Source: Paenibacillus piri (GTDB lineage Bacteria; Bacillota; Bacilli; Paenibacillales; NBRC-103111). Taken from it: 64,000 bases of DNA. Positions 23,836 through 33,348 of this stretch are shown in pieces. The stretch's first letter is position 1; the number at the start of each line of letters is the position of its first letter. A program made the translations under genes and the position numbers. The notes beneath the pieces were generated by a model, which worked only from the letters and a program-made list of their open reading frames with translations, did not search any database and was not told where the DNA came from. The stretch is from NCBI RefSeq assembly GCF_004354045.1, contig NZ_SMRT01000007.1:264378-328377 (forward strand). Direction: 5' to 3'.

Positions 23836-24828
23836 CTAATGCGTATAGGCAGACACATTGTCTGAATTGACCGATTCATGCAGCGCCGCATTCAAGCCGC
23901 TGGCGATAATATTCGCCACATCCTCGATAAATTGGTCGATTTCCTTCGGCGTGACCAACAGGTCATGGCCGATCGGACTGAGCACTTCCTTGACAAGCTG
24001 CAGCCGTTCCTGCTCTTCCATATTGTCGAGCAGCCCGAGTATTTGAGCCGTATTGTCCGTTTGCTTCTGAAAATGGTTGCGCATCATATCGAATGTGCTG
24101 TTAACAATGGTAGACGCATAAACTACGGTCGGAACGCCGATCGCAATTACCGGAACTCCCAGCGAATCCAGCGTCAATCCTTTTCGCTTGTTGCCGATGC
24201 CCGATCCGGGATGTATGCCTGTGTCGGCAATCTGGATCGTCGTGTTGACCCGATCGAGCGATCTGGAAGCCAAAGCATCGATAGCGATCACAAGATCCGG
24301 CTTCGACTTTTCGACGATACCTTGGACAATTTCGCTCGTCTCGATGCCGGTCGTCCCCAGCACCCCCGGCGCAACGGCGCTCACCGGCCGATAGCCCGGA
24401 CTAACCTCGCCGGGCATCAGTTCGAAATAGTGGCGGGTTACCATGATATTCTCGACCACAATCGGCCCCAGCGCATCGGGCGTCACATTCCAGTTGCCAA
24501 GACCGATCACCAGCACCTTGCCCATCGGGTTAAAGTTCAGCTTGGCCAAAAAAGCTTCAAACTCACGCGCAAACACCGTCGCTACCCGATCCTGCAGCTC
24601 GCTGTCCTTATTCCGCAGCTCCGGCACCTCGAATGTGACATAGTGGCCCTGGAGCTTTCCGATCGCGGCGGCACCCTCCTGGGACGTGATATCAATTTTG
24701 CTGATCCGGATGCCGTCCAAATTTTCCGATGTCCTATGTACGCCGGGAATCAACTGCCCGGATGAAGAGGCCATCTCGTGAGCCTCCAAGGCAAGATCGG
24801 TCCTGACGGAGTATTCGCTCAAATCCAT
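23836..24828 (-). CDS. gpr: Germination protease GPR
   Basis: A 330-residue A25-family endopeptidase that degrades small acid-soluble spore proteins during germination. It begins MDLSEYSVRTDLALEAHEMA, which contains the short propeptide removed by autoprocessing. Conserved blocks GLGNWNVTPDALGP, IVEKSKPDLVIAIDALASR and DTGIHPGSGIGNKRKG are present. The start is the ATG at 24828, behind AAAGGAG; an upstream open extension to 24906 lacks support. It is divergently arranged with rpsT, as in B. subtilis. Confidence 0.96.
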   Translation of the reverse strand: MDLSEYSVRTDLALEAHEMASSSGQLIPGVHRTSENLDGIRISKIDITSQEGAAAIGKLQGHYVTFEVPELRNKDSELQDRVATVFAREFEAFLAKLNFNPMGKVLVIGLGNWNVTPDALGPIVVENIMVTRHYFELMPGEVSPGYRPVSAVAPGVLGTTGIETSEIVQGIVEKSKPDLVIAIDALASRSLDRVNTTIQIADTGIHPGSGIGNKRKGLTLDSLGVPVIAIGVPTVVYASTIVNSTFDMMRNHFQKQTDNTAQILGLLDNMEEQERLQLVKEVLSPIGHDLLVTPKEIDQFIEDVANIIASGLNAALHESVNSDNVSAYTH

Positions 24829-24925
24829 CGTGCCATCTCCTTTCACCTTTAAACATGCCCGATTATTGTGTGATAAAGCGCCAAACGTTATGCAAACTAT
24901 TGTCACAACCGGATTCGGTACTCTA

Positions 24926-24954
24926 TTGCATTTTGATATGGGTCATGTTAGAAT
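24926..24954 (+). promoter_or_regulatory. Promoter of rpsT
   Basis: -35 TTGCAT (24926-24931), 17-nt spacer, -10 TAGAAT (24949-24954), about 60 nt upstream of the rpsT start. Confidence 0.65.
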
Positions 24955-25021
24955 ATCTAGAGTTGTCAACAAAAAGAAAAATGGTCGTTTTCATGCAAGT
25001 CGTAGTAGGAGGTGAACGTCA

Positions 25022-25294
25022 ATGCCGAACATTAAATCCGCGATTAAAAGAGTAAAAGTAAGCGAGAAGCGCCGTCTTCGCAACGCATCTCAGAAATCCG
25101 CTCTCCGCACTGCAGTAAAAAGCTTTGAAACTGCTGCAGCCAGCAGCAATGTGGAAACTGCAAAAGCAGCCTTAATCACTGCCAGCCAAAAGTTGGATAA
25201 AGCAGCGACCAAAGGTTTAATCCATAAAAATGCCGCTGCCCGCAAAAAATCCCGTTTAGCGAAAAAGCTGAACCAGGTTTCTGCTCAGGCGTAA
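25022..25294 (+). CDS. rpsT: 30S ribosomal protein S20
   Basis: A 90-residue basic, helical small-subunit protein. [20 protein letters not shown] and [18 protein letters not shown] are the family's signature ends. It has an AGGAGGTGA ribosome-binding site and is monocistronic, with its own promoter and terminator, between gpr and holA, the usual Bacillales position. Confidence 0.98.
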   Translation: MPNIKSAIKRVKVSEKRRLRNASQKSALRTAVKSFETAAASSNVETAKAALITASQKLDKAATKGLIHKNAAARKKSRLAKKLNQVSAQA

Positions 25295-25302
25295 CGCGGA
25301 AA

Positions 25303-25337
25303 ACGACCGGCTCCCTCGAGGAACCGGTCGTTTTTTT
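25303..25337 (+). terminator. Terminator of rpsT
   Basis: Stem ACGACCGGxTCC/GGAxCCGGTCGT followed by seven T residues, just after the stop codon. It may also serve holA on the other strand (TTTT tail). Confidence 0.9.
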
Positions 25338-25372
25338 GCGTTTTGGGCGCTTGCGTCTGTCACCGCAAGCGA

Positions 25373-26392
25373 TCAGGCGATCAGGCGCAGCAAAAACATT
25401 TCAAGCCCCAGCACCTTGTCCACTTTCCCGCTTTTCATTTCATAATCCAGATCGGCCAGCTGACTTAATATATCGGCCAGCCGCTTCAGTTCGAACCGGT
25501 TGGATTGTCCGGAAGCGACTTTGACGGCAAACGGATGAAGACCAAGCTGCGATGCCATCTGTTGTTGGGAATACCCCTGCTGCTGCAGATCTTTCACTTG
25601 GAACATGATGCGGAATTGCCGGGCGATCAGCGCCATAATTTTGATCGGTTCTTCCTTGCGCCGCAGCAGCTCGGACAGCATGGTAAAAGCTTTCTCCAGC
25701 TGAAGCTGCACAATATGCTCGATCAAGACAAAAATATTTTGCTCGATGCTCCGGGTTACAAGCTGATCCAGCGCTTCCTCGGTAATGACGCCTCCGCGGC
25801 CCGCGTATAACGCGCATTTTTCCAGCTCGCTGGAAAGTGCCTGCAGGCCGGTGCCCGTGTACATAATAAACTTCTCTTCGACGCCCGGGGCAAACGAAAA
25901 ATCCGCCCGCTCCGCCATCTGCCTGACCCATTGGGTCAGCTCTTCCGCCGACAATGCCGCGCATGGCACCAGGCAATCCGATTCCTTCAGCGTTTTGACG
26001 ATTTTTTTCCGTTCATCGAGCTTATCCGCACTAACGGTCAGCAGCAGTACCGTAAATTCAGCCGGGGATTTCATATAATCGGTCAGCAGCTCCAGCTTGT
26101 GCTCCACTTTGCCGCTGTCTTTGGCTCCCGTCAAAAACGCAGCGTTCGCAGCGATGACGAGCTTCTTCGGCACCATGAAGGGCAGGGTCTCCGCTTCTTC
26201 GATGACTGTGTCGATCGGCGTTTCCGACAAATCGTACTTGGATACCGCGAATGGCCTATGTTCAGGATCGATGAGCTTGTCCGTCAGCTTGCGGATCAGT
26301 TCCTGAATTAAATAAGATTCCGTTCCGTAACATATGTAAATCGGGGCAAACTGCCCTTTGGAAATTTGCTTTACAGCGGATTTATAGTCCAT
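25373..26392 (-). CDS. holA: DNA polymerase III subunit delta
   Basis: A 339-residue clamp-loader delta subunit. YKSAVKQISKGQFAPIYICY then GTESYLIQE starts the N-terminal AAA+-like domain. SAEELTQWV, GLQALSSELEKCALYAG and the C-terminal collar (EEPIKIMALIARQFRIM, HPFAVKVASGQSNRF) follow. It starts with ATG at 26392 after AAGGTGAG. It is the conserved partner next to rpsT. Confidence 0.94.
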   Translation of the reverse strand: MDYKSAVKQISKGQFAPIYICYGTESYLIQELIRKLTDKLIDPEHRPFAVSKYDLSETPIDTVIEEAETLPFMVPKKLVIAANAAFLTGAKDSGKVEHKLELLTDYMKSPAEFTVLLLTVSADKLDERKKIVKTLKESDCLVPCAALSAEELTQWVRQMAERADFSFAPGVEEKFIMYTGTGLQALSSELEKCALYAGRGGVITEEALDQLVTRSIEQNIFVLIEHIVQLQLEKAFTMLSELLRRKEEPIKIMALIARQFRIMFQVKDLQQQGYSQQQMASQLGLHPFAVKVASGQSNRFELKRLADILSQLADLDYEMKSGKVDKVLGLEMFLLRLIA

Positions 26393-26490
26393 TTCCCCTG
26401 ACTCACCTTTCAACCCCCGCGTTCTATCCGCGGTTCATTTCTTTTATGTTAAACCAAAAACACGGAAGTGGCAATTCAGGGATCAACAAC

Positions 26491-26534
26491 AAAAGGATTA
26501 CGCTAAAACCTCGCGGTTCTATCGTAATCCCTTT
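26491..26534 (-). terminator. Terminator of the sigma/anti-sigma operon
   Basis: Two-step hairpin on the minus strand: GGATTACG/CGTAATCC outside, AACC/GGTT around a TCGC loop inside, followed by TTTTGTT. It lies about 145 nt past the anti-sigma stop. The remainder of 26414-26680 shows nothing else. Confidence 0.65.
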
Positions 26535-26680
26535 GTACGATACCCCATCTATATAAACACATGGGGAGGGGCTCTAGAAACCCGCCCTCACGCGGTCATA
26601 CGACGAAATTCGTTGATGAAACGTAATTTATCATACGTGAATGCCGCAACAAATGTGACTCGCTATCGGTAAAATAACAC

Positions 26681-27976
26681 CTATTTTTTTACTTCGGTTT
26701 TATCCTTTACATGAATGACATAAACGGTTGTTTCGGAGCCGTTTTTCAACTCGTACGAGAACTGGTTGTCGGACTCCCACTTTACCAGCACGATCGAATC
26801 CGCGTTCGCCGCCTTATTCGCCGATGTGAATACAGTCGCTCCCTGCTTGTCGGTAATGATCACATGCAGGTCGCTGGACACCGATGCGCTGTAGCTTCCG
26901 TCCGGGGAAGCCAGTACATGCGGAGCCGCGCTTTGGATGCTGCTGATCCCCATGCTCTCGGCTTTTTGCTTCGCATCCGGGGCGACCAGGGCCGGGGCTT
27001 GCTGCGTCGGCGCTATTTTCAATGACTTATCCGGCGCAGCGGATTGCGGCGGGCTCTTCCTCTCGGCTGAAGACGGCTCCTCGGGTACGACTGAACTGCC
27101 GCCATACATCGACGGCGCGCCAGGTGGCGGAACCGATTTATCTTGATCGGCAGACCCCTGATTGCCCGCTGCCTGCGGAATGGTATCGCCCGCTGCAATG
27201 CTTTTTTTGGACGCCGCGGGATCAGGTTTGTCCGATTGCGCAGCGGGTGCGTCTGCCTTGGGCGCACTGCCTTCCTTGCCCTCTTTCGACGCTTGCGGCG
27301 AAACGGCCGAATCTTTCGTCGGCTCAGGAGACGCAGTGCTGACGCTTTGTGAAGACTTCGCTGCGCCTGCCTCATTGGCGTGAGGGACCGATTCCGATTT
27401 GGCGGCAGCCGAATCTTTATGAACGGCGCCGGTATCCGCAGCCGGAGCTCCGCCTCCGGTCTGCTTGCCGTCAGCCGACTTCGGGTTCGGCGCAGATACG
27501 CTGAGCGGAGCAATCAGCCCGTCGGCATTTTTCATTCCGTTCTGCTGCTGCTGTTGAAAGATGAAAAAACCAAGCACGAGTCCCGCTGCGACGACCCCGC
27601 CGACGATTCGGGTTGAGACCAGACCGCGCGGACGGCGGCGGCCCGCCGATGCACCGTCTTCCCGTGCTGCTCTATCCGCCAGCTTCTTCGCATCCGTTAC
27701 GAGAGGAGCCGCGGCAGGTGTGACAGCTACAGCCGTGTCTGTCGGCATCCCCAAGTCGATCTGCTGCAGCTTGGGCAATATTGAATCCACTATACTATAG
27801 GCCGGAGTGACCTTCGGCAGCTGTTCCAATTCATGAGACAGCGCCACGAGCCGTTCAAACAGCTCTGTGCAAACCGGGCATTGCTGCATATGTCCAAGCA
27901 TCCGATTATATTCCATTTCATCGAGATCCTGATCGAGGTATCTCTGCATGAGTTCGATCACCTCTTGACACTTCAT
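26681..27976 (-). CDS. Anti-sigma factor with zf-HC2 domain
   Basis: A 431-residue single-pass membrane protein. The N-terminal zinc-binding anti-sigma domain has C3 and the HxxxCxxC motif (HMQQCPVC, residues 29-36). A transmembrane helix follows at about residues 125-142 (VGGVVAAGLVLGFFIF), then a long Ala/Ser/Lys/Pro-rich linker of about 180 residues and a C-terminal beta-rich domain outside the membrane (about 340-431). It directly follows an ECF sigma factor, its likely partner. The long disordered extracytoplasmic linker suggests reaching into the cell wall; the signal sensed is unknown. Confidence 0.85.
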   Translation of the reverse strand: MKCQEVIELMQRYLDQDLDEMEYNRMLGHMQQCPVCTELFERLVALSHELEQLPKVTPAYSIVDSILPKLQQIDLGMPTDTAVAVTPAAAPLVTDAKKLADRAAREDGASAGRRRPRGLVSTRIVGGVVAAGLVLGFFIFQQQQQNGMKNADGLIAPLSVSAPNPKSADGKQTGGGAPAADTGAVHKDSAAAKSESVPHANEAGAAKSSQSVSTASPEPTKDSAVSPQASKEGKEGSAPKADAPAAQSDKPDPAASKKSIAAGDTIPQAAGNQGSADQDKSVPPPGAPSMYGGSSVVPEEPSSAERKSPPQSAAPDKSLKIAPTQQAPALVAPDAKQKAESMGISSIQSAAPHVLASPDGSYSASVSSDLHVIITDKQGATVFTSANKAANADSIVLVKWESDNQFSYELKNGSETTVYVIHVKDKTEVKK

Positions 27977-28091
27977 CCCCGCACACTACCTTTCTGATCG
28001 ATTCACAACTGATATTTTACAATAACGAAGCATGTGACAAGAATCCCCTAAAGCCGCTCCATGCGTACAGATTAAACGCAAGTCCCGCCGT

Positions 28092-28649
28092 TTATCCGCG
28101 GATAACGTCGCTTCGGGTCTTTTTGTAATCGTGCAATAACGTTTGTAACTGCTGCCTTGCCCTGAATAAATAAGACTTGACGGTGTTGATGGGCAAATCC
28201 AACGATTCGGCAATCTCGCTGTAGGAAAAGTCCTGCAAATAGCGCAGCACAACGACCGATCGATGATGTTCCGGCAGCTTATCAATCGCCTCTCTAATAT
28301 CTTGGGCAATATACGCGGACATAACCTCATCTTCTACTGTCTTATTCGCAGTAAAATTCAACTCATGCTGTTCTATCGAAACGGTGGGCTTGGTCCGGCG
28401 GAATTTATCAATACATAGATTGGTTACAATCCGCTGCACCCACGTTTTAAACTGAGCCTTTTCTTCATAGGAATTGATTTTACTGTAAATCCGTATTAAC
28501 GCTTCCTGTGCGGCATCCATAGCGTCCTGCTCATTGCCCAGAATGTAATAAGCAGTTCGATACACATGATTTTCAATTTCACGCAGTAGGGTAATTAGAG
28601 CGTCGCGATCGCCCGATTGGGCAGCCTTTATAAGTTCTGGCGCTACCAC
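28092..28649 (-). CDS. ECF-type RNA polymerase sigma factor
   Basis: A 185-residue sigma-70-family factor. Region 2 is seen in RTAYYILGNEQDAMDAAQEA and FKTWVQRIVTNLCIDKFRR. Region 4 is seen in LPEHHRSVVVLRYLQDFSYS with EIAESLDLPINTVKSYLFRA (helix-turn-helix). The likely start is GTG at 28649 with a GAGGGGG ribosome-binding site; the frame is open to 28670. It is most like the SigW/RpoE-like group. It is paired with the zf-HC2 anti-sigma gene 115 nt downstream. Confidence 0.9.
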   Translation of the reverse strand: MVAPELIKAAQSGDRDALITLLREIENHVYRTAYYILGNEQDAMDAAQEALIRIYSKINSYEEKAQFKTWVQRIVTNLCIDKFRRTKPTVSIEQHELNFTANKTVEDEVMSAYIAQDIREAIDKLPEHHRSVVVLRYLQDFSYSEIAESLDLPINTVKSYLFRARQQLQTLLHDYKKTRSDVIRG

Positions 28650-28677
28650 TGGGATCCCCCTCTCTTGCAACCTTATA

Positions 28678-28704
28678 AACGAAATTCGATTCCATAATGT
28701 TGCA
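28678..28704 (-). promoter_or_regulatory. Candidate autoregulatory ECF promoter
   Basis: TGCAAC (28699-28704), 17 nt, CGTT (28678-28681) resembles the Bacillus ECF consensus TGAAAC-N16/17-CGT. It lies about 28 nt upstream of the sigma start codon. Suggestive only. The rest of the gap 28650-29003 contains one long imperfect hairpin (AAAATGG..CCATTTT, about 28852-28900) and the promoter region of the next gene. Confidence 0.4.
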
Positions 28705-29003
28705 CTCTTTATTTAACTCTATCTTTTTTCCAGTCTACCGATGTTTGTGCAAGTTTCTTACGTAAGCATTCAGGGTTAAAAGAACGCAAAGATTCCGATA
28801 CTATCAAGGATATCAAATTTTTGATAGAAGGTACATACGAGGAGCATTTTGGCAAAATGGGGACTTCCAGCCCGACAGCGCACCCGGGAAGCCATTTTAC
28901 ACAAATATAATTGTCAAGTTCGCTAGTGACCCTTATCTCGTTTTGTTATAAAATGGTCAAAAGAAGAAAAATATTGTCGAAATTACTCAGGAGGGAAACT
29001 TGC

Positions 29004-30146
29004 ATGCCGCAAGCTACAGAGGACCGTATTTATTGGATTGATACTTTAAGCCGAATTGCTCAGCCTGTACTCCACCATCTCGCGAACCGCAGCCTGAAGC
29101 AAACGATGCCGATTGAAAAAAAAATGGATGACCGACATCTGTTTACGCATTTGGAAGCGCTGGGCCGGCTGCTTACCGGCATGGCGCCCTGGCTTGAAGC
29201 AGGGAGCCGCGACGGCGAAGAAGGACGGCTGCGCGAGCATTACGCCAATTGGGCGCGTCAAGCAGTGGATGCGGGAACCGATCCGGCCTCGGCCGATTTT
29301 ATGAATTTCTCGGAAGGCTACCAGCCGATCGTTGATGCCGCCTTCTTATCCCACGCAATTCTCCGTGCTCCCCATGAATTGTGGGACAAGCTGGGGCCGC
29401 GCGTTCAGCGCAATGTGATTGAAGCATTGAAAGCAACGCGCACTCGCAAGCCTCACTTCAACAATTGGCTGCTGTTTGCCGCGATGATTGAAACCGTTTT
29501 ATACCGTGCCGGCGCCGACTGGGACCGGATGCGGGTTGACTACGCGCTCAGACAGCATGAGCTGTGGTACAAGGGCGACGGCGTCTATGGCGACGGACCG
29601 GATTTCCACGCCGATTATTACAACAGCTTCGTTATTCAACCTATGCTCGTCGACATATTGGATACGATTGGCCATGAAGATCCCGCTTGGTCGGCCATGA
29701 AAGAGAAAGCGGTCCAGCGCGCCCAGCGGCATGCCGTCCAACAGGAGCGCCTGATTTCGCCGGAGGGCACCTTCCCCGCTGTCGGCCGTTCGCTCGCTTA
29801 CCGGTTCGGCGCATTTCAGCTGCTGAGCCAGATGGCGCTGCAGCATCGCCTCGATGCATCGCTTGAGCCGGCACAAGTACGCTGCGCGCTGACCGCCGTT
29901 ATACGGCGAATGATCGAGGCGCCAGGCACGTTCGACGAGAACGGTTGGCTCACGATCGGGTTTTGCGGTCACCAGCCGGAAATCGGCGAAACGTATATTT
30001 CGACAGGCAGCCTATATTTATGCTCGGCCGTATTTTTGCCGCTCGGTTTGTCGGCAGACGATCCGTTCTGGCAAGGTAAAGCTGCCTGGACGTCCCAAAA
30101 AGCATGGAGCGGCGACAGCTTTCCTATTGACAAAGCGTTATATTGA
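29004..30146 (+). CDS. DUF2264 domain-containing protein
   Basis: A 380-residue soluble, helix-rich protein covering the N-terminal (alpha/alpha-barrel) part of the DUF2264 family. Visible are the N-terminal DRIYWIDTLSRIAQPVLHHL, FTHLEALGRLLTGMAPWLEA, KPHFNNWLLFAAMIE, YGDGPDFHADYYNSFVIQPM and FPAVGRSLAYRFGAFQLL. The alternating helices and conserved aromatic/acidic residues resemble glycoside-hydrolase-like (six-hairpin) folds, so a polysaccharide role is plausible but unproven. The start is ATG at 29004 after AGGAGGG; an upstream extension to 28911 lacks support. It stands alone, on the opposite strand to its neighbours. Confidence 0.88.
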   Translation: MPQATEDRIYWIDTLSRIAQPVLHHLANRSLKQTMPIEKKMDDRHLFTHLEALGRLLTGMAPWLEAGSRDGEEGRLREHYANWARQAVDAGTDPASADFMNFSEGYQPIVDAAFLSHAILRAPHELWDKLGPRVQRNVIEALKATRTRKPHFNNWLLFAAMIETVLYRAGADWDRMRVDYALRQHELWYKGDGVYGDGPDFHADYYNSFVIQPMLVDILDTIGHEDPAWSAMKEKAVQRAQRHAVQQERLISPEGTFPAVGRSLAYRFGAFQLLSQMALQHRLDASLEPAQVRCALTAVIRRMIEAPGTFDENGWLTIGFCGHQPEIGETYISTGSLYLCSAVFLPLGLSADDPFWQGKAAWTSQKAWSGDSFPIDKALY

Positions 30147-30172
30147 AGCAGCTTCGACCGAACATAATATAA

Positions 30173-30222
30173 AAGGCGGTACAGCCATGAAGCTTGCATG
30201 CTCATGTCGGTACCGCCTTACT
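30173..30222. terminator. Bidirectional terminator between the DUF2264 gene and comEC
   Basis: Perfect 10-bp stem AAGGCGGTAC/GTACCGCCTT, with TTTT on the minus strand and a weaker T-rich tail on the plus strand. It could end both converging transcripts. Confidence 0.65.
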
Positions 30223-30293
30223 TGCGTTAAACCTTATGCAAATTTAAGCCACGCTTATGTCAAAGCAGCATGTGGTCGAAGCCATCATGCCGC

Positions 30294-30554
30294 TTAAGCG
30301 GGATAGCTCCATCTACCCTGCCCGAGCTTAGCTCTTGCCTGCAGATCGCAGCGGCTGGAGCCCGGGGGGCGGCTTCTTATTTTCCGATATGAATATCCCC
30401 GGTAAATGACGCAAATGCCGGCGGCATCAGGCTCAGTACGATGATCGATGCCTACAATCCACGTGCTGTGCACAAGCGGCGGCAGTCCGGTTTCGACCCG
30501 GCCGCTGAACCTCTTAAAATCAGATGAATCATGCCCGTTGTAAGGGATGTTCAT
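30294..30554 (-). CDS. Doubtful 86-residue open frame after comEC
   Basis: The frame starts 10 nt after the comEC stop, on the same strand. The predicted protein (MNIPYNGHDSSDFKRFSGRV at the start) has no recognisable domain, and the ribosome-binding site is weak. It fills most of the 417-nt gap between the DUF2264 gene and comEC. It could be a real accessory gene, a decayed remnant or chance. Confidence 0.25.
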   Translation of the reverse strand: MNIPYNGHDSSDFKRFSGRVETGLPPLVHSTWIVGIDHRTEPDAAGICVIYRGYSYRKIRSRPPGSSRCDLQARAKLGQGRWSYPA

Positions 30555-30563
30555 GTATCCGAT

Positions 30564-33137
30564 TCATCTTCCGGTACTGTCTGTGAGCTTTGTCCGCAGC
30601 CGGATATTGCCCCCTTTTACTTTCATCTGCACCTCCCCGTGCTTATCAGTACGTAAAATGCTGACATTCCGCTCCTCCAGACGTCCAAGCACTAGCGGAT
30701 TCGGGTGTCCGTAGCTATTGTGCACGCCTGCGCTAATGACTGCCATGCGAGGCTTCCAGGCGTCCAGCCACAAGACGCCCGTCGATGTTTTGCTGCCGTG
30801 ATGCGCCACCTTCAACACATCGATGGTTGGCAAGGTTGTTGTTGTCCCACCGGCGGCATTTACCGCTTCCAATCGGGTCAGAACGTCGTTCTCGGAAGCC
30901 TGGTCCATATCGCCGGTGAACAGCCATCGGGTGCCTGACATCTCCATGTAAATTACGACCGACTCCCCATTCTGATTTTTTTCCAGCCGCAAGCCGGCAT
31001 GATCTTCCGGGGGAGCGGGTGCCAATATGTGCAGCAGAGTTGCGCCGTCCGGCTGAAGCGTATCCCCCGCATGCGCCTTCACCAACCGGACCTGTTTGTC
31101 CAGAGCGGTTTGGAACAGCTTTTCCGCACCGGGGCCCGGCTTGAAGGTTCCGTTGAACAAGAGGCGGCCGACCGGAATTTGTTCGATGACGGCCTGCAGC
31201 CCGCCGATATGATCCGTATCCTGATGCGTTACGATTAAATAGTCGATTCGCTGAATGCCGCGTTTTTTCAACAGCGGTACAAGCAGTTTGCGGCCAACCT
31301 CATACGGGTCTTTTCGCTGCTTCCATTCGTCGCCCGGCTTGCGGAACGAAACGGTACCGCCGCCGTCGATCAGAATAACGCTGCGGCTTAGCGGTGTCGT
31401 AATCAGAATGCTGTCGCCTTGCCCCACATCGATAAAATCCACTTCCCCGCCAAAATCCCGCAGCAAATCCGGCTTGTAGGCAAAGCCCAGCAGCACCAGC
31501 AGGGATAGTATGCTAAGCGTCAACCCGACGGCCGGTGCCGTACGTCCAGCCGCTCCAGAAGCCAAACCGGAAATCGGGTTGCTTCGAGCTGCCGGCGTCA
31601 GCATAGGTCTATCATTTTCCGTCCGTCGATCCTTTATCGCAAGCAGGAGCCAGCCCACCGCAGTCAGACTTGCATAGTAAGAGGCGATCCAACCGATTCC
31701 GGGACTCGGCCAAATCGTCTGGAAAACATCCCAACGGCTGGACACATCAACCACCGCGAATACCAAGTCGTTCACCCTGGCAATTAGCCATGCGGCGGCC
31801 TTGCCGACGGGAGCATATATGAGCCCGAGAATTAGGGAGGCGGTCCCGCCCGGCATCGATACCAAACTGAATACAGGCACCAGGAAAAAGTTGGCGGCGA
31901 GAGACAGCAACGAAAACTGATTAAAATAGTAAATCGATACCGGAAATGAGACCAGCTGGGCGACCAATGCGATGGAAACCGCATTTTTCCAAGCGGCCGA
32001 TCGGATCGGCAGCAATCGGTTGACCGCCGGAACGCCAATAATCAGCCCTATCGTCACTAAAAAAGAAAGCTGAAAGCTCACATCGTGTATGTAGTACGGA
32101 TCCCAAACCAGCATTCCGAAGCCGACGATCAGCACCGTATTCAGTCCGTCCTTCAATGCATGGCGATAGGCCGCATATAACGCAATCATCGCCATCAGGC
32201 CGGCTCTCACGATGGAAGGCGCCGCACCGGTCACGACGATATAAATGGGCATCATGGCCATTGCCGTGAGCAGATAAGCCTCTCTGGTGAAACCGAGCCG
32301 ACGCATGAGCCATAACAGGCAGGCCAGAAAAATTCCGACATGCAGCCCCGACACTGCCAATATATGCGACAAGCCCAACTGTGAAAACTGTTGGAACTGC
32401 AGCGGATCCATGTCGCTCCTTACACCAACCAGCATACTTTTCATAAATCCCGCCTGATCGGCCGGAAAAATACGTTCAATCCCGCCGCCCAGCGTTTCCC
32501 GGAATTGATCGTTCCACCTGAGTACGGTATACCAATTCCAGGAACGGCTCCCGCCCACTTGTATCTGCTCCACGCCCTTCACATTCAACTGCCAATGAAT
32601 ATGCTTTAATCTCAGGTAAGCCCGATAATCGAAGCCGTCAAAATTTCGCGCTTCACCGGGCCGCTGAATAAGCCCCGATAGGCTCACCGCGTCTCCCCTC
32701 CGCCACGTGCGCGCCTGTTCCTGCTCCTCCTTTGTCAACAGCCTGACAGTGACGGCAATCGCCTCCCCGCCTTCGCCTTCCCGATCCGAGCGAATCGTAA
32801 ACGCTGCCTTATCCCCATCGACATCGACCGTCGATACGATTAAGCCGGCGGTTTCGTAGTCGATTGCTTCCTGCTGTTCGCTCATACGCGTTGCAATCGG
32901 CAGCGCAGTCTGGTTGCCACGGTCATAATTCGCATAATATCCTGCCGCTATCCCGATCAGCAGGATACCGCAAACAACGGATCTTCCCGGCGCCCTCAGC
33001 AGCCACACTGCAGCTGCAGCCAAGGCCAGAAACAAGCTCGTATACAAGGACAGCCAGCTCCATTGCGTCCAACAGGCAAGCGCATAGCCGGCTGTCCACA
33101 GCAGCGCCGCCGCAACCGCGGGCCGATGTTTCAACAT
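30564..33137 (-). CDS. comEC: ComEC/Rec2, DNA-uptake channel protein
   Basis: An 857-residue polytopic membrane protein that forms the channel for single-stranded DNA during transformation. An N-terminal hydrophobic pair and soluble DUF4131 region is followed by the competence domain with many membrane helices (QLGLSHILAVSGLHVGIFLA). A C-terminal metallo-beta-lactamase domain has FIDVGQGDSILI, VTHQDTDHIGGL (HxxDxDH) and KVAHHGSKTS, and probably provides the nuclease activity that degrades one strand. The start is ATG at 33137 behind AAGGAGGGG. A terminator-like hairpin separates it from comEB. Confidence 0.96.
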   Translation of the reverse strand: MLKHRPAVAAALLWTAGYALACWTQWSWLSLYTSLFLALAAAAVWLLRAPGRSVVCGILLIGIAAGYYANYDRGNQTALPIATRMSEQQEAIDYETAGLIVSTVDVDGDKAAFTIRSDREGEGGEAIAVTVRLLTKEEQEQARTWRRGDAVSLSGLIQRPGEARNFDGFDYRAYLRLKHIHWQLNVKGVEQIQVGGSRSWNWYTVLRWNDQFRETLGGGIERIFPADQAGFMKSMLVGVRSDMDPLQFQQFSQLGLSHILAVSGLHVGIFLACLLWLMRRLGFTREAYLLTAMAMMPIYIVVTGAAPSIVRAGLMAMIALYAAYRHALKDGLNTVLIVGFGMLVWDPYYIHDVSFQLSFLVTIGLIIGVPAVNRLLPIRSAAWKNAVSIALVAQLVSFPVSIYYFNQFSLLSLAANFFLVPVFSLVSMPGGTASLILGLIYAPVGKAAAWLIARVNDLVFAVVDVSSRWDVFQTIWPSPGIGWIASYYASLTAVGWLLLAIKDRRTENDRPMLTPAARSNPISGLASGAAGRTAPAVGLTLSILSLLVLLGFAYKPDLLRDFGGEVDFIDVGQGDSILITTPLSRSVILIDGGGTVSFRKPGDEWKQRKDPYEVGRKLLVPLLKKRGIQRIDYLIVTHQDTDHIGGLQAVIEQIPVGRLLFNGTFKPGPGAEKLFQTALDKQVRLVKAHAGDTLQPDGATLLHILAPAPPEDHAGLRLEKNQNGESVVIYMEMSGTRWLFTGDMDQASENDVLTRLEAVNAAGGTTTTLPTIDVLKVAHHGSKTSTGVLWLDAWKPRMAVISAGVHNSYGHPNPLVLGRLEERNVSILRTDKHGEVQMKVKGGNIRLRTKLTDSTGR

Positions 33138-33179
33138 CTGCGTCCCCTCCTTCAAGGCAGCATATCTTTTCTTTAACAG

Positions 33180-33225
33180 CAAAAAAGAACCTCCCGACGC
33201 GAAATCAATGCGTCAAGAGGTTCTT
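33180..33225 (-). terminator. Terminator between comEB and comEC
   Basis: Minus-strand stem AAGAACCTC/GAGGTTCTT with inner GACGC/GCGTC, followed by TTTTTTGC. It implies that comEC transcription depends on readthrough or on its own promoter. Confidence 0.8.
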
Positions 33226-33348
33226 CCCCGTTCATTCGCTTTTCTATTGTATACGAACGTGCCAGGCTTGTCAGAGGGCTTTCCCGGGAACCTGGCTGTA
33301 TATAGCGGCAGCCTGATGTCGTCAATTCACAACTTAGCCGTTCGTCTC

